A stretch of 64,000 bases of DNA, taken from contig NC_061773.1 in assembly GCF_022458985.1 (NCBI RefSeq), positions 19,998,001-20,062,000 on the forward strand, read 5' to 3'. The notes below the pieces were generated by a model. That model had not been told where the DNA came from. It searched no databases and saw only the letters and a list, made by a program, of their open reading frames with translations. Source of the stretch: Mugil cephalus (taxonomy: Eukaryota > Chordata > Actinopteri > Mugiliformes > Mugilidae). The translations under genes were made by a program, and so were the position numbers. Positions 51,931-63,690 of this stretch are shown piece by piece; positions within the stretch are counted from its first letter, which is position 1, and each line of letters starts with the position of its first letter.

Positions 51931-54900
51931 AACATTAAGATGTAATCACAAAAATGAAAGTAAGGAAACACTAATTTAATGGATGTTAAAGGATCGGGCC
52001 GATTTTATTGTTGGAGGTCACCAGTTTCACAGACATCTCTTGTAAAGTGGGGTCTCTTAATAAATCCATTAAAACCATTTGTTCTGCTTAGATCACCACT
52101 GGGAGCACAAGAGTAATGGGTCCAATTTTTGTTTGTCAATTTTAATGGTTTTTAACCATTTTATCTTTTCAAGTGTGCATCATAAAAGTCAACAGTGTTC
52201 CAAATAAAGGCCCACATAAAAATGTATCCCCCATTCGCGTCCTTTTCTTTCCTCTCCTCCCAGTCGTCATTTTGACAACCTGTTACATCAGCTTGTCTCA
52301 GGAACGGTGACATTATCTCCCCTGCCATTCCATCTTTTTAATCTTTGTGCTGCTGCTTCGGGGAAATGCTGATGTGTCTATAGCGGTTCAATTATAAATA
52401 CTTGTCACACACTTTCTGGTTCTGTGCCCCAGAGGGGAAAAGGCTGCAGAGCAACATGTACATAATACAGTATGTGTGTGTGCCACTGGTGAATTATTTT
52501 GTGAATTCACTCCTCTGCCGAGGCTTTGATTCATTGTTAGAGTGAGAATGTGTCCATTGTATTGTCAGGTTAGTCTTTGCTGTTCAATACTTGTTTTGTG
52601 GCGACTTGGTCCTCAACATGCATTCATTTCCTACATTTCCCAAAATGACATTCAAAGTTAATATTTTGATAATGAAGCTCTCAGAAAAAAACAAAGAGAA
52701 ACAACAAAGAGAATCTAACTTCTGCACTGCTTAAAAGTCATAACTTTCAACTTAATCTCGAACAAAGTTGGTCTGTTGCCAGCCATTACAAAATATTTAC
52801 AAAGAAAAACACAAACATCACAAAGATGTCACATAAAAAATAACCCTTTTGATAGCAATTTACATATAAATGGAGCTAAAATGAGATTAAAAAACAGCCA
52901 GGGGGTGGCTATCCCAGAGGAATCAAAAACAAAGCATTAAGACGTTTAGAGAAATAATGTCATTTGAATCCATGCTCAGCGTTAGATGAGAGGATGGTTG
53001 CCACTCTCAGGTCTGCAGCCATCGTTGTTATCTTAGCATAGATTAGGAAGTTTAAATAAGGAGAAACTCGCTCACAAATTATCATGTTGTATCTCACTGG
53101 TATAATCTACAACAAACAGATTATACAAATTATATGTAATAAAACATGAGAAATTAAATGTTGTGATCAGAGGAAGCACAGGAATTGGTTCTAGAAAATC
53201 TTATAACCCCATAAAACTTTTTTGTTGTTGAGTTTTTGTATGATCAAATACAATATAACAATGGTGCTTTAATGGTGCTGGTTAGGAGATAGTGTTACGT
53301 TTGGGCAGAACCAGGTCAGCTGTTTACTATGGACTCAGAGAATAAAAGCAAGAAGAAATTTCTTTTGTTTTTGGACATTTGTGTCAAGATAAAAGCAGAA
53401 AAGGGTGCGTCAACCTCGGTGCTCTAAGTTCCCACAATGTGTGTGACTACGAATTGTGTACAAGATCAAACTGTGTGGGTACAAATGTTGACTTTGCCTT
53501 TACACCTGAATCTGACTGGACAACAACCAAACCATGAGGCAGAAACTGTCTGATCATGGAGCAGATGGTTCCAGTTGCCTTTTTAGTTCCTCTGCAGTGA
53601 AAGGTGCAGTATGTTTTCACAGTGGACTCTGAAGGTTCTTCCCAAGCAGGTTTATTATATGTAAGGTGAAGGCGACACGCTCAAAGGTCACAGGCTCCTC
53701 GTAAACTCAGTGTCACACACACTAGGTAGTTTCCACTACAGTTTTTCACACAATAAAAGCCATATTTCAGTAAAGTACAAACGACCCTTGTACGTGTTTC
53801 CATTCGCAAATGAGCTGTGACTCTCGTTAAGTCTCATCTCGCAATACCCCAATTCTCTTAAATTCACGCGAGACTTCCTTTTGACGAAGATGGGCTTCAA
53901 ATGAACTGGTCACATGACCCTGTGCGTCATTTCCAGTGATGGGAAAATGTGATTCCACTGGCCTTTTGATATTGATATGTCTGAAAAAACACTTCATGAG
54001 AGCATAAAAGTGTATTTGAGAGTTTTTTTGAAATGTAGGCGTTTCAATTACCTTTTGTTTAAATTGTGAAAGCCCTTAAAGCAGCAAGTGATGGAACAGA
54101 ATTTTATATATTATTTAGTTTTTTTGCTTCATCTTTGTACAAAAATCCAAATACATACCACACAAATTTTGCAACATGCAAAAGAGATTTCTCTTCGATA
54201 TTTGTGGCTCAGAATCCAATCTGTTGTCATAGCTTCGTTTACAGCATCTATGCCGAGGTGGACATTAGAGCGGCGTCACTCTCTGCAGCTGACGCTTGTG
54301 AGAGGAAGACGACAGGTGTATTTCCCTCTAAATTCGGGATTCAGGCTTAAAAATGACATCACAGCATTCCAGGAAATGACCTCCAGGTTGTCACTCTCAT
54401 CCTCATTACTGTCATTGACAAGCTGTTGCAGAGAAGGCGTTGCATAGAGAGAGAGAGAGAGTACAAGCCCTCATTCAATACCATCACCTTGAAATAACAT
54501 TTTCCTGGTTGTCAGCATGTAATGGTCTAAGTGAGATTATTGGCTTCTGTAGAGCTAGAAAACTGTCACACGCATGCTGTCATCTGAAGCACCCCCTGCT
54601 GAAGATCTTCCACGTGCAGATGACTTAATTACCAAACCATCTTAGGAAATGCACCTAGTTTTACACAAGCCTGCTTTCGTCACACAGATAGTTAGGGTGG
54701 GGGACTTAGTGACAAGATTTTATCTGGATTTAAAAGTGGACAGAGCCTTTACTACGAATTCTGATTTGTTCTTGTTCTCAAAGAGAAAGAAAATTTCTTC
54801 CTAAACAGCTTGTGCATAAAGTAGAATGTGAAAAAGCTCATTGGTCTCCAGAGTCAGGCAGGAGGATGTTTAGTTGAAGAAGGGTCATAACGATTGATTT

Positions 54901-56003
54901 TCACACGTCTGTTTTCCCTTTAACGCCCTTTGGAAGTTAACCTTTTAATTTACAGAGAGATTAAACCGCTCTGTTTGTTTCGAAAAACCAATGTGCCCGA
55001 AATGTTTGATGTAGAAAGCTTAAGAGACGGCTCTAAAAAAAGAGCGCGTGGAAAGCGTGGATCTAGTGTTATAATTTGACCAGAATGTTTCTCTGCCGTA
55101 ATATCCGTCCAACCTGAGAGTCTAACCTTTGCCGTGCTCCTGCAGCTTTCTCACAAAGGCAATCACGAGTGAAGTCTTTTGGGACAAAATGGTCTTTTGG
55201 GTACTGGAGACAACCAGCAAAGCAGATAGAGGAAGTGTGATGTAAGACTGTAGAGTGGAAAAAAAAAAACCTGCCACCTCTGCTCCCTGGGACATCTTGT
55301 TTACCAGTGCCTCTGGTTCGCCCCCTTCTTTCCCACTTCCTCCCCTCGCTCTGGCGCTCGTTTCAGACGCATACTTCCAGGTGATGCCCGCTCCTCGTTT
55401 TGAGCCGCTACTTCTCCCCGAAAAATCTACATTTCCATTTCCCCCTTCGTCCTCCGTCCTCCGTCCTCCATCCACAAACACCTGTTACCCTCTGGTGGCA
55501 ATCAGACAGTTCGCAGATTGCGCCAGCTGGAAACTTCTAACAGGAGTCAGGAAAAGTGGCTGCAGGGCTGCGTTCAGGCACACCATCAATTCTTCACTCA
55601 GGGTTTTTTCTTACCCCATGTTTTTTTTTTTTTTTTTTTTTACTTTGCCCAGTGCCACTCCTTTCCTTTCTATATATATCCCTCTTTGACAGTTATTTAT
55701 AGAAAGGCCCTTTTTGTTTCGATGAGATGAACTTTTATTACTGAACATAATTAACGGGAGACTGGTTACAATCATCAATGACTTCTGTTTCTTCTTTACA
55801 CTCATTGTAATGTGGATCATTGAAGGCAACATGTAAAATATCTGTTTTATTTTTACGTATGTCTGTTTTAAATCTGGCTGGTGCATTGACTCTGCCACGC
55901 TGTTGTCTCACTGTTGCTAGCATGCTGCCACCAAAGAGCTCAGCATCACACACCTCAATGCTATGGTACCTGTGGCCTCATTAATCTAGTCCCTTGTAGT
56001 GTG

Positions 56004-56017
56004 GTTGCCTTGGCAAC
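56004..56017. promoter_or_regulatory. X-box-like palindrome GTTGCC-TT-GGCAAC
   Basis: A perfect 6-bp inverted repeat with a 2-bp spacer, matching the RFX-factor X-box core. It lies in the long presumed gpr22 intron with no promoter signs around it, so it may be an intronic RFX-bound element or chance. Confidence 0.45.
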
Positions 56018-57325
56018 AGAGGCTGGTAAGGAAAATGAGTCCATCACTCAAGCGAACGTCGTCTTGTTGCTGGAACGGACTCGCGCGGAGGTTCGATATT
56101 TGAGAGCGGCGCCGCCCGAGTCCTGGGCTTCTGCGCTCGCACGTCCGCCATCAAACGCTTCAAGAAACCTGACGCTGGGAGTTTCATTCAGCAGTTATAA
56201 GGGAAAAGAAGCTGCTATTGTGATCATTCAATTGATTTCCCGCAGGTGCAATTAGTTCCCTCACCCCACCACCCCACCACCCCACCCCAATCAATGACAA
56301 TCGGCTGTGTTTTACGTCCTGACTTTAACCTGTCGGTGTAACAGCCAGACACTAGTCCGTGTTTTTGATGAGTATATCTGAGGATCTCAGACTGGGTCTC
56401 ACTGTGGAGACAAGAACAACTGTGATAAATGACAGCAGCTAACGCCAGGCGTGACTGTTCTGATCCCAAAAACAGTAGTCAGCATTTTTAAACAGGAAAG
56501 AGTGATTTTTTTCCACTCTCCATAATGTCCTTTATCTTGATATGAACTCGAAGATTACTTTTAGGTTCTTGTCTTCGACTTTGTCTTGTGACTTCGTCAG
56601 CCCTCCGACTATTTCTAGACTTGCGGTGCTTAGCGACAATAAGTCAGTTACAGCACATGAAAAACTCTCTGTCTCTACACAGTGATGCGCTAATGACTGC
56701 CTACAGCTAAATGTTAACAGAACAAAAGAACATCAAACACAAACTATTCTGGTCTGAACAAATCCATACGCAACAAAACTGAACCGAACCGAACAACAAA
56801 GTATCTTGGATTAGCCGTAAGCCCAGTTTTGGCTTCCAGTATCCACAAAGGCTGTCTGCGAGGACTCCCATCTGTACATTCGGAGCCTCTCCCTTGTCCC
56901 CCGCACTTCCTGCATAAAGCATAACTCGACCCATTCTGTCGCACAGAATTTTTCTTTCTTGCTGAGATATAGATGAGATGATCTGCTGGTGGCCCTCCTC
57001 ATGTTTTTACTACACAAAGAAATATGGAATCGGTTGGTTTGGTTAGGAATAGTTATAGCCTCGCTCCTTCAAGACTACACATAAAACAATCTATAACCAA
57101 ACATGAAAGTACAAATGTGTTTGCCTCACAGAGAAATGCAACTGTGTAATGTGTTGAAACTATTTCTGGACAAAATCCTGAACATGTTTGCTGTAAAAGT
57201 TGATGAGTTCATGAACAGTAACGCTCGGCAAAACTGCATATTGTTACCGGTACATTTTAGTTTAGTTGTACATATTAAACTAACAAGATACATGCACATA
57301 GCTAGTGCGTACAATCGGACGTAAT

Positions 57326-57576
57326 CCATCGGGGGTTTTCTGTGTGGAGTTTGCATGTTCTCCCTGTCCCGTACAAAGACGTGTCTCAGTAGGTTAATTT
57401 GTGATTCTAAATTGGCTGTAGGTATGAGTGTGGTTTCCCTGTGTTAGCCCTGTGTGATAGACTGACAGCCTGTCCAGAGTGCACCCTGTTTCTCACCCGA
57501 TGACGGCTGGGATAGGCTCCAGCCCCCCCGCCTGCCACCCCCTAGAGGACAAGCGGTTACAGAAAATTAGCGAATG
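57326..57576 (+). mobile_element. SINE-like teleost retroposon
   Basis: Blocks in the order TCTGTGTGGAGTTTGCATG, TAGGTTAATTTGTGATTC, CTGTCCAGAGTGCACCC, GCTGGGATAGGCTCCAGC and AAGCGGTTACAGAAAATTAG make the body and 3' end of a very abundant fish SINE-type repeat. The tail would be a short AATGA repeat (GCGAATGAG here). The tRNA-like head is missing or decayed. Confidence 0.8.
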
Positions 57577-58236
57577 AGTTGTTTTTGTTAGATTTACCTC
57601 TACTTAAAATTTTCCAATTTGCTATATATTTTTTTCATTGCATTAAAAGCCCTAAAAGCTGCATTATGATCAATAATCCTCTCTGTCCTCTGCAGCTTTT
57701 CCTTGTCATTTTTTTTATTTTTTTATTTATTTTTTTTTTAACAACCATACAATTTTTCATGATAAATTGACTCTTCTGACGCTAACGGAAATTAACTTAA
57801 GTAGTTATTCGGTTTGGCACGGACCCTCGGCGACACTTAATAAATATGCTCTTTTTGGCACGGGATTTATTTCTAGGCGGAAATATTTTAAACAGCGGTC
57901 AGCTGCAGCTGGCAGAGGAGAGATTAGAGCCAATTGTGTGTAACTTTGCTGACTGTGACGTTTTTTGCTGATCTACTGAGGGCGGTTGATTGCCTGCGGG
58001 TCTGATTACTTTGCTTCATTCAATTTGGCCGTTCCCCTGAGCTCCGGTACACATTAGTGATGGCCTGTTGTGGTGGCCTGTGGTCCTGACAGCTTGTGTG
58101 CGCGTCTCAAGCTGCAACTGTGCCAAAATGGTAATAAGTGATGCTGAAAGGAGACCGACTGAAGGATAGACAGATGCATAATGCAGCACCTGTTCAATCT
58201 GCAGATAGTAGGCTTGCTACCTGTATGCAAATGCTT

Positions 58237-58297
<61 letters not shown>
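58237..58297. repeat. (GATA)n microsatellite, about 15 units
   Basis: An uninterrupted TAGA/GATA run lies about 60 bp upstream of the splice acceptor for the gpr22 coding exon. It is likely length-variable between individuals. Confidence 0.97.
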
Positions 58298-58392
58298 GGA
58301 CTTGCTGTGAGAGAGAATAATGTGTCAATTTCTCTTCTGTTTCCACTGTGTCTCCCCAGTGTTGTCACCAGGCCGTTTTTCATCCCTGCATC

Positions 58393-58461
58393 ATGGAGGC
58401 TCAGCCAGGTGCATCATGGGAGCTCATCAGCGGAGTGACGGACACAATATATGAGGACTGA
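58393..58461 (+). CDS. Upstream ORF in the gpr22 leader
   Basis: A 22-codon ORF (MEAQPGASWELISGVTDTIYED) ends 9 bp before the receptor ATG at 58471. In the exon 2 frame it is also open leftwards to the acceptor. If exon 45640-45928 is joined, the ATG at 45827 would read in frame through the junction to the same stop (67 codons). Such uORFs commonly dampen translation of a GPCR. Expression is not shown. Confidence 0.4.
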   Translation: MEAQPGASWELISGVTDTIYED

Positions 58462-58470
58462 GAGGTCGTC

Positions 58471-60021
58471 ATGGAGACTGGCAGCTACACCTCGGGCCCG
58501 GCCACCACCGACTGGGTCGGGACGGCGGGCGGCCTGGAGGGAATGGACATCCTTCAGGACCAGGAGGGAGGGGTTTCCCCCGGCGGCCCGGCGTCCTGGC
58601 ACCTGCCGCACTCGCTGGGCTTCCAGGTGTCGCTCACCGCCTTCCTCATGCTGGAGCTGGTGTTGGGTTTCAGCAGCAACCTGACTGTGCTGGTGCTCTA
58701 CTGCTCTCAGTCCAACTTGGTCGACTCCGTCAGCAACATGGTGACCGTCAACCTGCACGTGCTGGACGTGGTGGTGTGCGTGCTGTGCGTGCCCCTCACG
58801 CTGGTGGTGGTGCTCCTGCCCCCGGGGCCGAACCTGGCCCTGCTGTGCTGCTTCCACGAGGCCTGCGTCACCTTCGCCAGCATCGCCACGGCCGTCAACA
58901 TCCTGGTTATCAGCCTGGACCGGTATGACATCTCGGTGCGGCCGGCCAACAGGCTGCTGACGACGCGCAGAGCGACGCTGCTCCTGGCCGCCGTCTGGGT
59001 CACGTCGGTCGCCGTGTTTTTCATCCCGTTCTTGGAGGTGCAGTGGTCCAGTGAAGAAGAAGAAGAGGAGGAAACGGGGCAGGTGACACCCTTGTCTCTG
59101 TCCTCGTATGGCGCCGGCGCCACTGTGGTGCCGGCGCGGCGCAACCGGACCTTCCTGTGTCTTGGCGGTCACGGCTATCACACGGGCATGAGTGTGTATT
59201 ACCACCTTATCCTCCAGATACCCATCTTCTTCACCACGGTGGCAGTCATGCTGTTCACCTACTCCAGAATACTGAGAGCTTTAAACATCCGCATTGGCTC
59301 CCACATGAAAAAGAATCAGCGGTTTAGGGGCCCCTCCTGCAAGGGGCACCACAAAAGACAGAAAAACGGGAAAGCGGACCTTAAAATGAACGACGGCAGG
59401 GAGGTAGCGGGGGAGCAGTGCACCATCGACGGGACCAAGCAGCTCAGCCATCCTCCCCTCATCCCTTCCCTGTCTCCGACCCCAACAGCTACCTCCCCCC
59501 CTGCCATGTCCTCTTCCGCTCCGCTCGTCGCCTCTGACATAGGCGCCGCCACCCCCGTGCCGGCGACCATGGGCGTCCAGGCCTCCGTGTCGGCCATCAT
59601 CGCGCTGCGGCGCGCCGTGCGACGACACCGGGATCGGCGAGAGCGCCAGAGGCGGGTGTTCAAGATGTCCCTCATTATAATCACAACCTTTCTGGGCTGC
59701 TGGGCCCCCCTCTCCGTGACCAACGTGCTCATCCTGGGCATCGGCCCCAGCGACGTCCTGGTCAGCCTGCGCCTCTGGTTCCTCGCCCTGGCGTACGGCA
59801 CCACGGTCTCCCACCCGCTCCTCTACGCCTTCACCAGACAGAAGCTACGCCGCGCCCTCCGCGCCAAGGTCAAGAAGAGGGTGGTGTCCCTGCTCCAAGT
59901 CGACCCTTCGCCGGGGGGCACGGTGATACACAACTCCTGGGTGGAGAAGAGAAAAACCAGCCGGCAGGTGCGGCTGGAAGCGAGCGATGGTACTGACCGC
60001 TGCCTGGCAGAGGCCCTGTGA
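58471..60021 (+). CDS. gpr22: GPR22-family orphan G-protein-coupled receptor
   Basis: An intronless 516-aa class A receptor. It aligns along its length with human GPR22 (433 aa): LGFQVSLTAFLMLELVLG (TM1), SNLVDSVSNMVTVNLHVLDV (TM2), CCFHEACVTFASIATAVN (TM3), LDRYDISVRPANR (DRY at 150-152), YYHLILQIPIFFTTVAVM (TM5), ASVSAIIALRRAVRRHRDRR before TM6, AYGTTVSHPLLYAFTRQK (HPLLY replacing NPxxY) and VIHNSWVEKRK in the tail. Cys126/127 and Cys230 can form the usual disulfide, and NRT at 225 is a glycosylation site in extracellular loop 2. Extra length comes from a longer extracellular N-terminus, an acidic Glu-rich run (195-201) and a ~125-residue third intracellular loop rich in Pro/Ser/Ala. The exon is much more GC-rich than its surroundings. 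GPR22 is neural/cardiac and its ligand is unknown; human GPR22 lies elsewhere (in COG5), so this may be a paralogue. Confidence 0.93.
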   Translation: METGSYTSGPATTDWVGTAGGLEGMDILQDQEGGVSPGGPASWHLPHSLGFQVSLTAFLMLELVLGFSSNLTVLVLYCSQSNLVDSVSNMVTVNLHVLDVVVCVLCVPLTLVVVLLPPGPNLALLCCFHEACVTFASIATAVNILVISLDRYDISVRPANRLLTTRRATLLLAAVWVTSVAVFFIPFLEVQWSSEEEEEEETGQVTPLSLSSYGAGATVVPARRNRTFLCLGGHGYHTGMSVYYHLILQIPIFFTTVAVMLFTYSRILRALNIRIGSHMKKNQRFRGPSCKGHHKRQKNGKADLKMNDGREVAGEQCTIDGTKQLSHPPLIPSLSPTPTATSPPAMSSSAPLVASDIGAATPVPATMGVQASVSAIIALRRAVRRHRDRRERQRRVFKMSLIIITTFLGCWAPLSVTNVLILGIGPSDVLVSLRLWFLALAYGTTVSHPLLYAFTRQKLRRALRAKVKKRVVSLLQVDPSPGGTVIHNSWVEKRKTSRQVRLEASDGTDRCLAEAL

Positions 60022-61628
60022 GACGGAAACACACACACACACAGTCGGGCTGGCATAATTAAAAACCAGGAAAGAGTCACAGGTGTGCTCCATTATGGAA
60101 CTCAATGATGCGAGAGGCCAGTGTAGGAAATGTGAAAAACACATTTCCACCCCTGGGAGATGTTTTAATGTAACCACCAGCAGCAAACCTCTGATAAACA
60201 CGGCTAGCGTTTAGCCTCAGGCTGCAGAGGAAGCGGGGTGCTGTCGTCACCGCGGAGCGCACAGCCTCTGCAGCTGAAGCCAGCCCCACAACAAACAGGT
60301 GTATATAATTTTTCACTTTGCGAAAAAAAACGGAAAGTCAGTTTAAATATGGAGCCGCGTGATGGTGCGTTCTCGGAGCCGTGTTTACATAACCGCTCCG
60401 GAGAATGTGTTTAGCCAGCAGAAATATATGATCTGCCTCCCACTCCAGTGCTCCAAGGCAGCTTTAAAAAAAAAAAAAAACGTTGATACACTTCAAGAAC
60501 TTAAGCCCCCCTCTTTGAATGTATTTAATATTATGTCTGCCTTAATTCTTCTATGAAAGCTTGGCTAAATGTTATGTAATGTATTCTGAACAATACGGGA
60601 AACAGGTTTGATGTTCACAAGAGGGACGCGATGACTACTACGTGATTTTATGTTGATATGTTGTAAAAGCATCAGGGTGCAGAAGGGTCAGTCCACTGGG
60701 AGAAGGATGAGAGACGCGTCAGAGATCAATTAAAAGTATGATATTTTACGTTAGCATAAGAGATTATTATACTGTCAAATGTTACAGTGTTTACATACGA
60801 TTTTGCAACACTATAAATGCAACTCTTTTATTCCTCAGTTTATATCGAGTGGTGTAAGATCTGACTTGGTCTTACGGACAATCTGTTTCTGCCAGTTTTC
60901 ACATTTTTAGCTAAATTAAGCTAACCAGCCTGTAGCTTTATTTAGAGTCTTCTTTTTTTTTTTTTTTTAAATATGAGAAATTTCCTTATCTGACTATTGG
61001 GTCAGATGAGAGGATCATATTTCCAAAAATGTCAAGCTACATTTGTTTGGGGATTATATGTGTGAAGACAGCAAGAAAGTTAGAGAGACACTGTAAAATA
61101 GATAAAAATAACCAGATAAGCTGTTCAATATAATGCAGTGTAGTGCCACATTACAGTCTCTAAAACAGTCAAATAGTATTTATTAAAGGTCTGTTGTTCC
61201 GCATTACATTTACAGTTTCCCCCGCGACTCAGTCTGGAGGATGCAAAAAAAGCAACGTCCCTCATGTACATGTTGTAAATACTGACTGGATCTAAATTTA
61301 TTACGTGTGAAATCTGCCGTACAAGTCACTTGGTGTGTATCGGGGTAATAGACTGACTTTTTAGCAGATCGGAGGAGCGTTTCCAGTTGCAGCTGCCTCA
61401 TCTCTGTGTCAGCGCGCAGACATGTGGTCCCATGAGGTCAACGCATCCTCTGGGTCAGGGGTGTAACTGTCAGTAGGACCGAACATTGACATATTGCTGA
61501 GATTATTAATAGAAAGAATGTGTGTTGCTGCAAAGCTGCACTTAAACTGAGGGTCATTGATGTGGCCATGTGACTCATCACGCACACAATTACTGAATGT
61601 AAGCATGTGAAAATCTGCTATATTATTA

Positions 61629-61660
<32 letters not shown>

Positions 61661-63690
61661 GTATGTACACCAAGGATATGCTATCTTTATAGTTTTTCTC
61701 CATTGTATGGTGAATGTATCACACAACAGTGAGTAAAAATCAATAAATATGAAACAGTGAGGTCTGAATGTGCTGCCTTTGTTGTGCGCTCACATTTGTA
61801 TGTTTTTGCTTCCGGCCTTATGCAACCAAAAAAAGTCTAGGAACCCCTGGTCTCGATGGAAGCTGTGATAACTGCATGTTTCTGCAGGGAATTTTGATCT
61901 GAGAGAGAGAAAAAATAAAAAATAAAAATGTGCCGTGAGGACAATGTACAACTCCGTCCATTTAGCCCACATGATTATTATCTCACCACCTAAAGGGAGG
62001 ACGCCAAGTGTAAACACACTTTATTTTGCACACTACATTGTTAATAAAATCAGAAATCAGCAAATCACATGACGTGTGGGTGGTGCCATTTGTATGTGTT
62101 AATTTTAGTATAATCTTGCCATGGCTGGTAAATAAATAAATAAATAAATAAAAATCTCTCCTGAACTGGCTATGCACGCTCTCATATGAAGCCACACTTC
62201 AGTGGGTGCAACCACGTTGAATGTGAGTGCCCCCTCTGTAGGCGCTCAGCTTCCTACCTCGCAGTGGCAGCTCTCCTATAAGCAGAAGCTCAGAAGATGC
62301 CGCGTGCTGTTGGGAAACTTTGCGTAGGCTTTGCTGCGTGGGAGGGAGGCGCTACGGACCTCTGCAGTATAGGAAAAGAAGGTCAGCTATGTGGGATGCA
62401 TCCTGCAGGGCAAAGTAGGCCAATTCAGCAACACTTATAACCTAGAGAGAACGATCAAATTCATACTAATACTTAAGCTGGATGATGTATTTTTATATAG
62501 TTTGGACCTGTAAATCGTAAAGATGGGCTATGTGCTATTTTAAACATAAATATATAAATAAACATATCGATTTTATAGATTTAACTGAAGGGCGACCTCT
62601 ACAGTTGTTATGTGACATTGCGTCACTCTTGAACCTCATCTGTTAGATAAACAAAGGTCGCGAGTTCAATCCCAGGTGCTTCCTTCGTAAAGCTTCAGCT
62701 TAAGGGATTTTGTCGGCATTATGTCACCTTTAAATTCAAAACATTTAAAATGTCAGCGCTTGAGAATGACATTGAACATTATCAAGTTTATTTGAATGCT
62801 TAATATTGTTTGAATTATGGTTGTGGGATGTGATATTTTTCGTGAGTATTGTTTTAGGTGTTTAAAATATTGTTTACCATTAGATTTTCTGAATTGGCTG
62901 AATAATAATGACGAAAATGGATAAAATGGAAAATAAATATTTTTTTCTTCATATATATAAAGAAATAAAGAAAAGTGTTTGTTCGAAAAGCACTTCTGTA
63001 AAATCAAATATGTGTAAGAAAGACTGAAAAAAATATAAAATTAAATTCAGAGGGCGGGGTGTTAATCTGTATAAGGACACGCAATCCTTGAACCAGCATC
63101 TTCTCGAGGGCACTGAGAGATAAATGCAAGCTGGAGTGGAGCAACATTTCTTCCATGAAGTTTAGATTAAACTGGTTTAACAGGGAATTTAAGGAATTGA
63201 TGTTCTCAGCAAAAATGCCTTAAGGTCGAGGTTCACTCAAGCAAACGATCACAACTCCCCGTCTTTACAGCCTTGATGTCTGTGAATGGCCAGTCAACAG
63301 CTGAGAGCAATATGGGTACAGAACAATGGGTGCACCAGTAGCTATGTCACCCCAAAACTGAGCATCCTGGAAATGTTGTTTCAGAAATGGTTTGTTGACA
63401 CATAATGGACACGGTTTATTGATGTGGAGAGGACAAGGAGCCATATTAGTAGTTTGATTTATGCTTGTGAGAGGCTCCATAAAAAATGTCACTTTTCAAA
63501 TACTTGATTTTTTTTTTTTTTGACTGATTCCTTGAATAGTAAATTACACAACTTCAGACAAACCCCACTCGTTGTGTTGTTGCTTTGGGCTGTAGCAGCA
63601 TGCTTATGAATGATATATTTCCTTGTAGTAAATTGAGTTTGGGACAGCAGAGCAATAAAACTGAATGATCATGTCGTATGCAGGAGTTGT
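60022..63690. other. gpr22 3' flank and AT-rich intergenic DNA
   Basis: No further gene is supported. AATAAA hexamers occur, e.g. 61742-61747, but the true gpr22 end is unknown. Simple repeats: (TTA)n at 61621-61660, (AAAT)n at about 62130-62152, long A/T tracts at 60465 and 60952. GCGAGTTCAATCCCAGG near 62660 resembles a Pol III B-box with no A-box or cloverleaf. Confidence 0.45.

Larger units (their letters stand above)
45929..58359 (+). other. Long presumed gpr22 intron without protein genes
   Basis: Some 12.4 kb were scanned without finding any recognisable exon. It holds a LINE-type tail (50365-50412), unassigned repeat-like blocks (about 50420-51110 and 51430-51930), an X-box-like palindrome (56004), a CCCCACCA tract (56263-56289), a SINE-like insertion (57326-57576), a T tract (55620-55641) and a GATA microsatellite (58237). 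Brain-receptor genes often have such long regulatory introns; several A/T-rich segments could be enhancers, but nothing in single-sequence reading proves it. Confidence 0.4.

Noticed and set aside
58414-59205. A 263-aa minus-strand open frame opposite the GPR22-like gene
   Set aside because: It is a shadow of the GC-rich receptor exon: its translation is rich in His/Gln/Arg with no known motif, and the sense strand has an unmistakable receptor.
62641-62690. B-box-like GCGAGTTCAATCCCAGG as a tRNA gene
   Set aside because: No A-box, anticodon arm or acceptor pairing can be found upstream; at most it is a relic of a tRNA-derived repeat.
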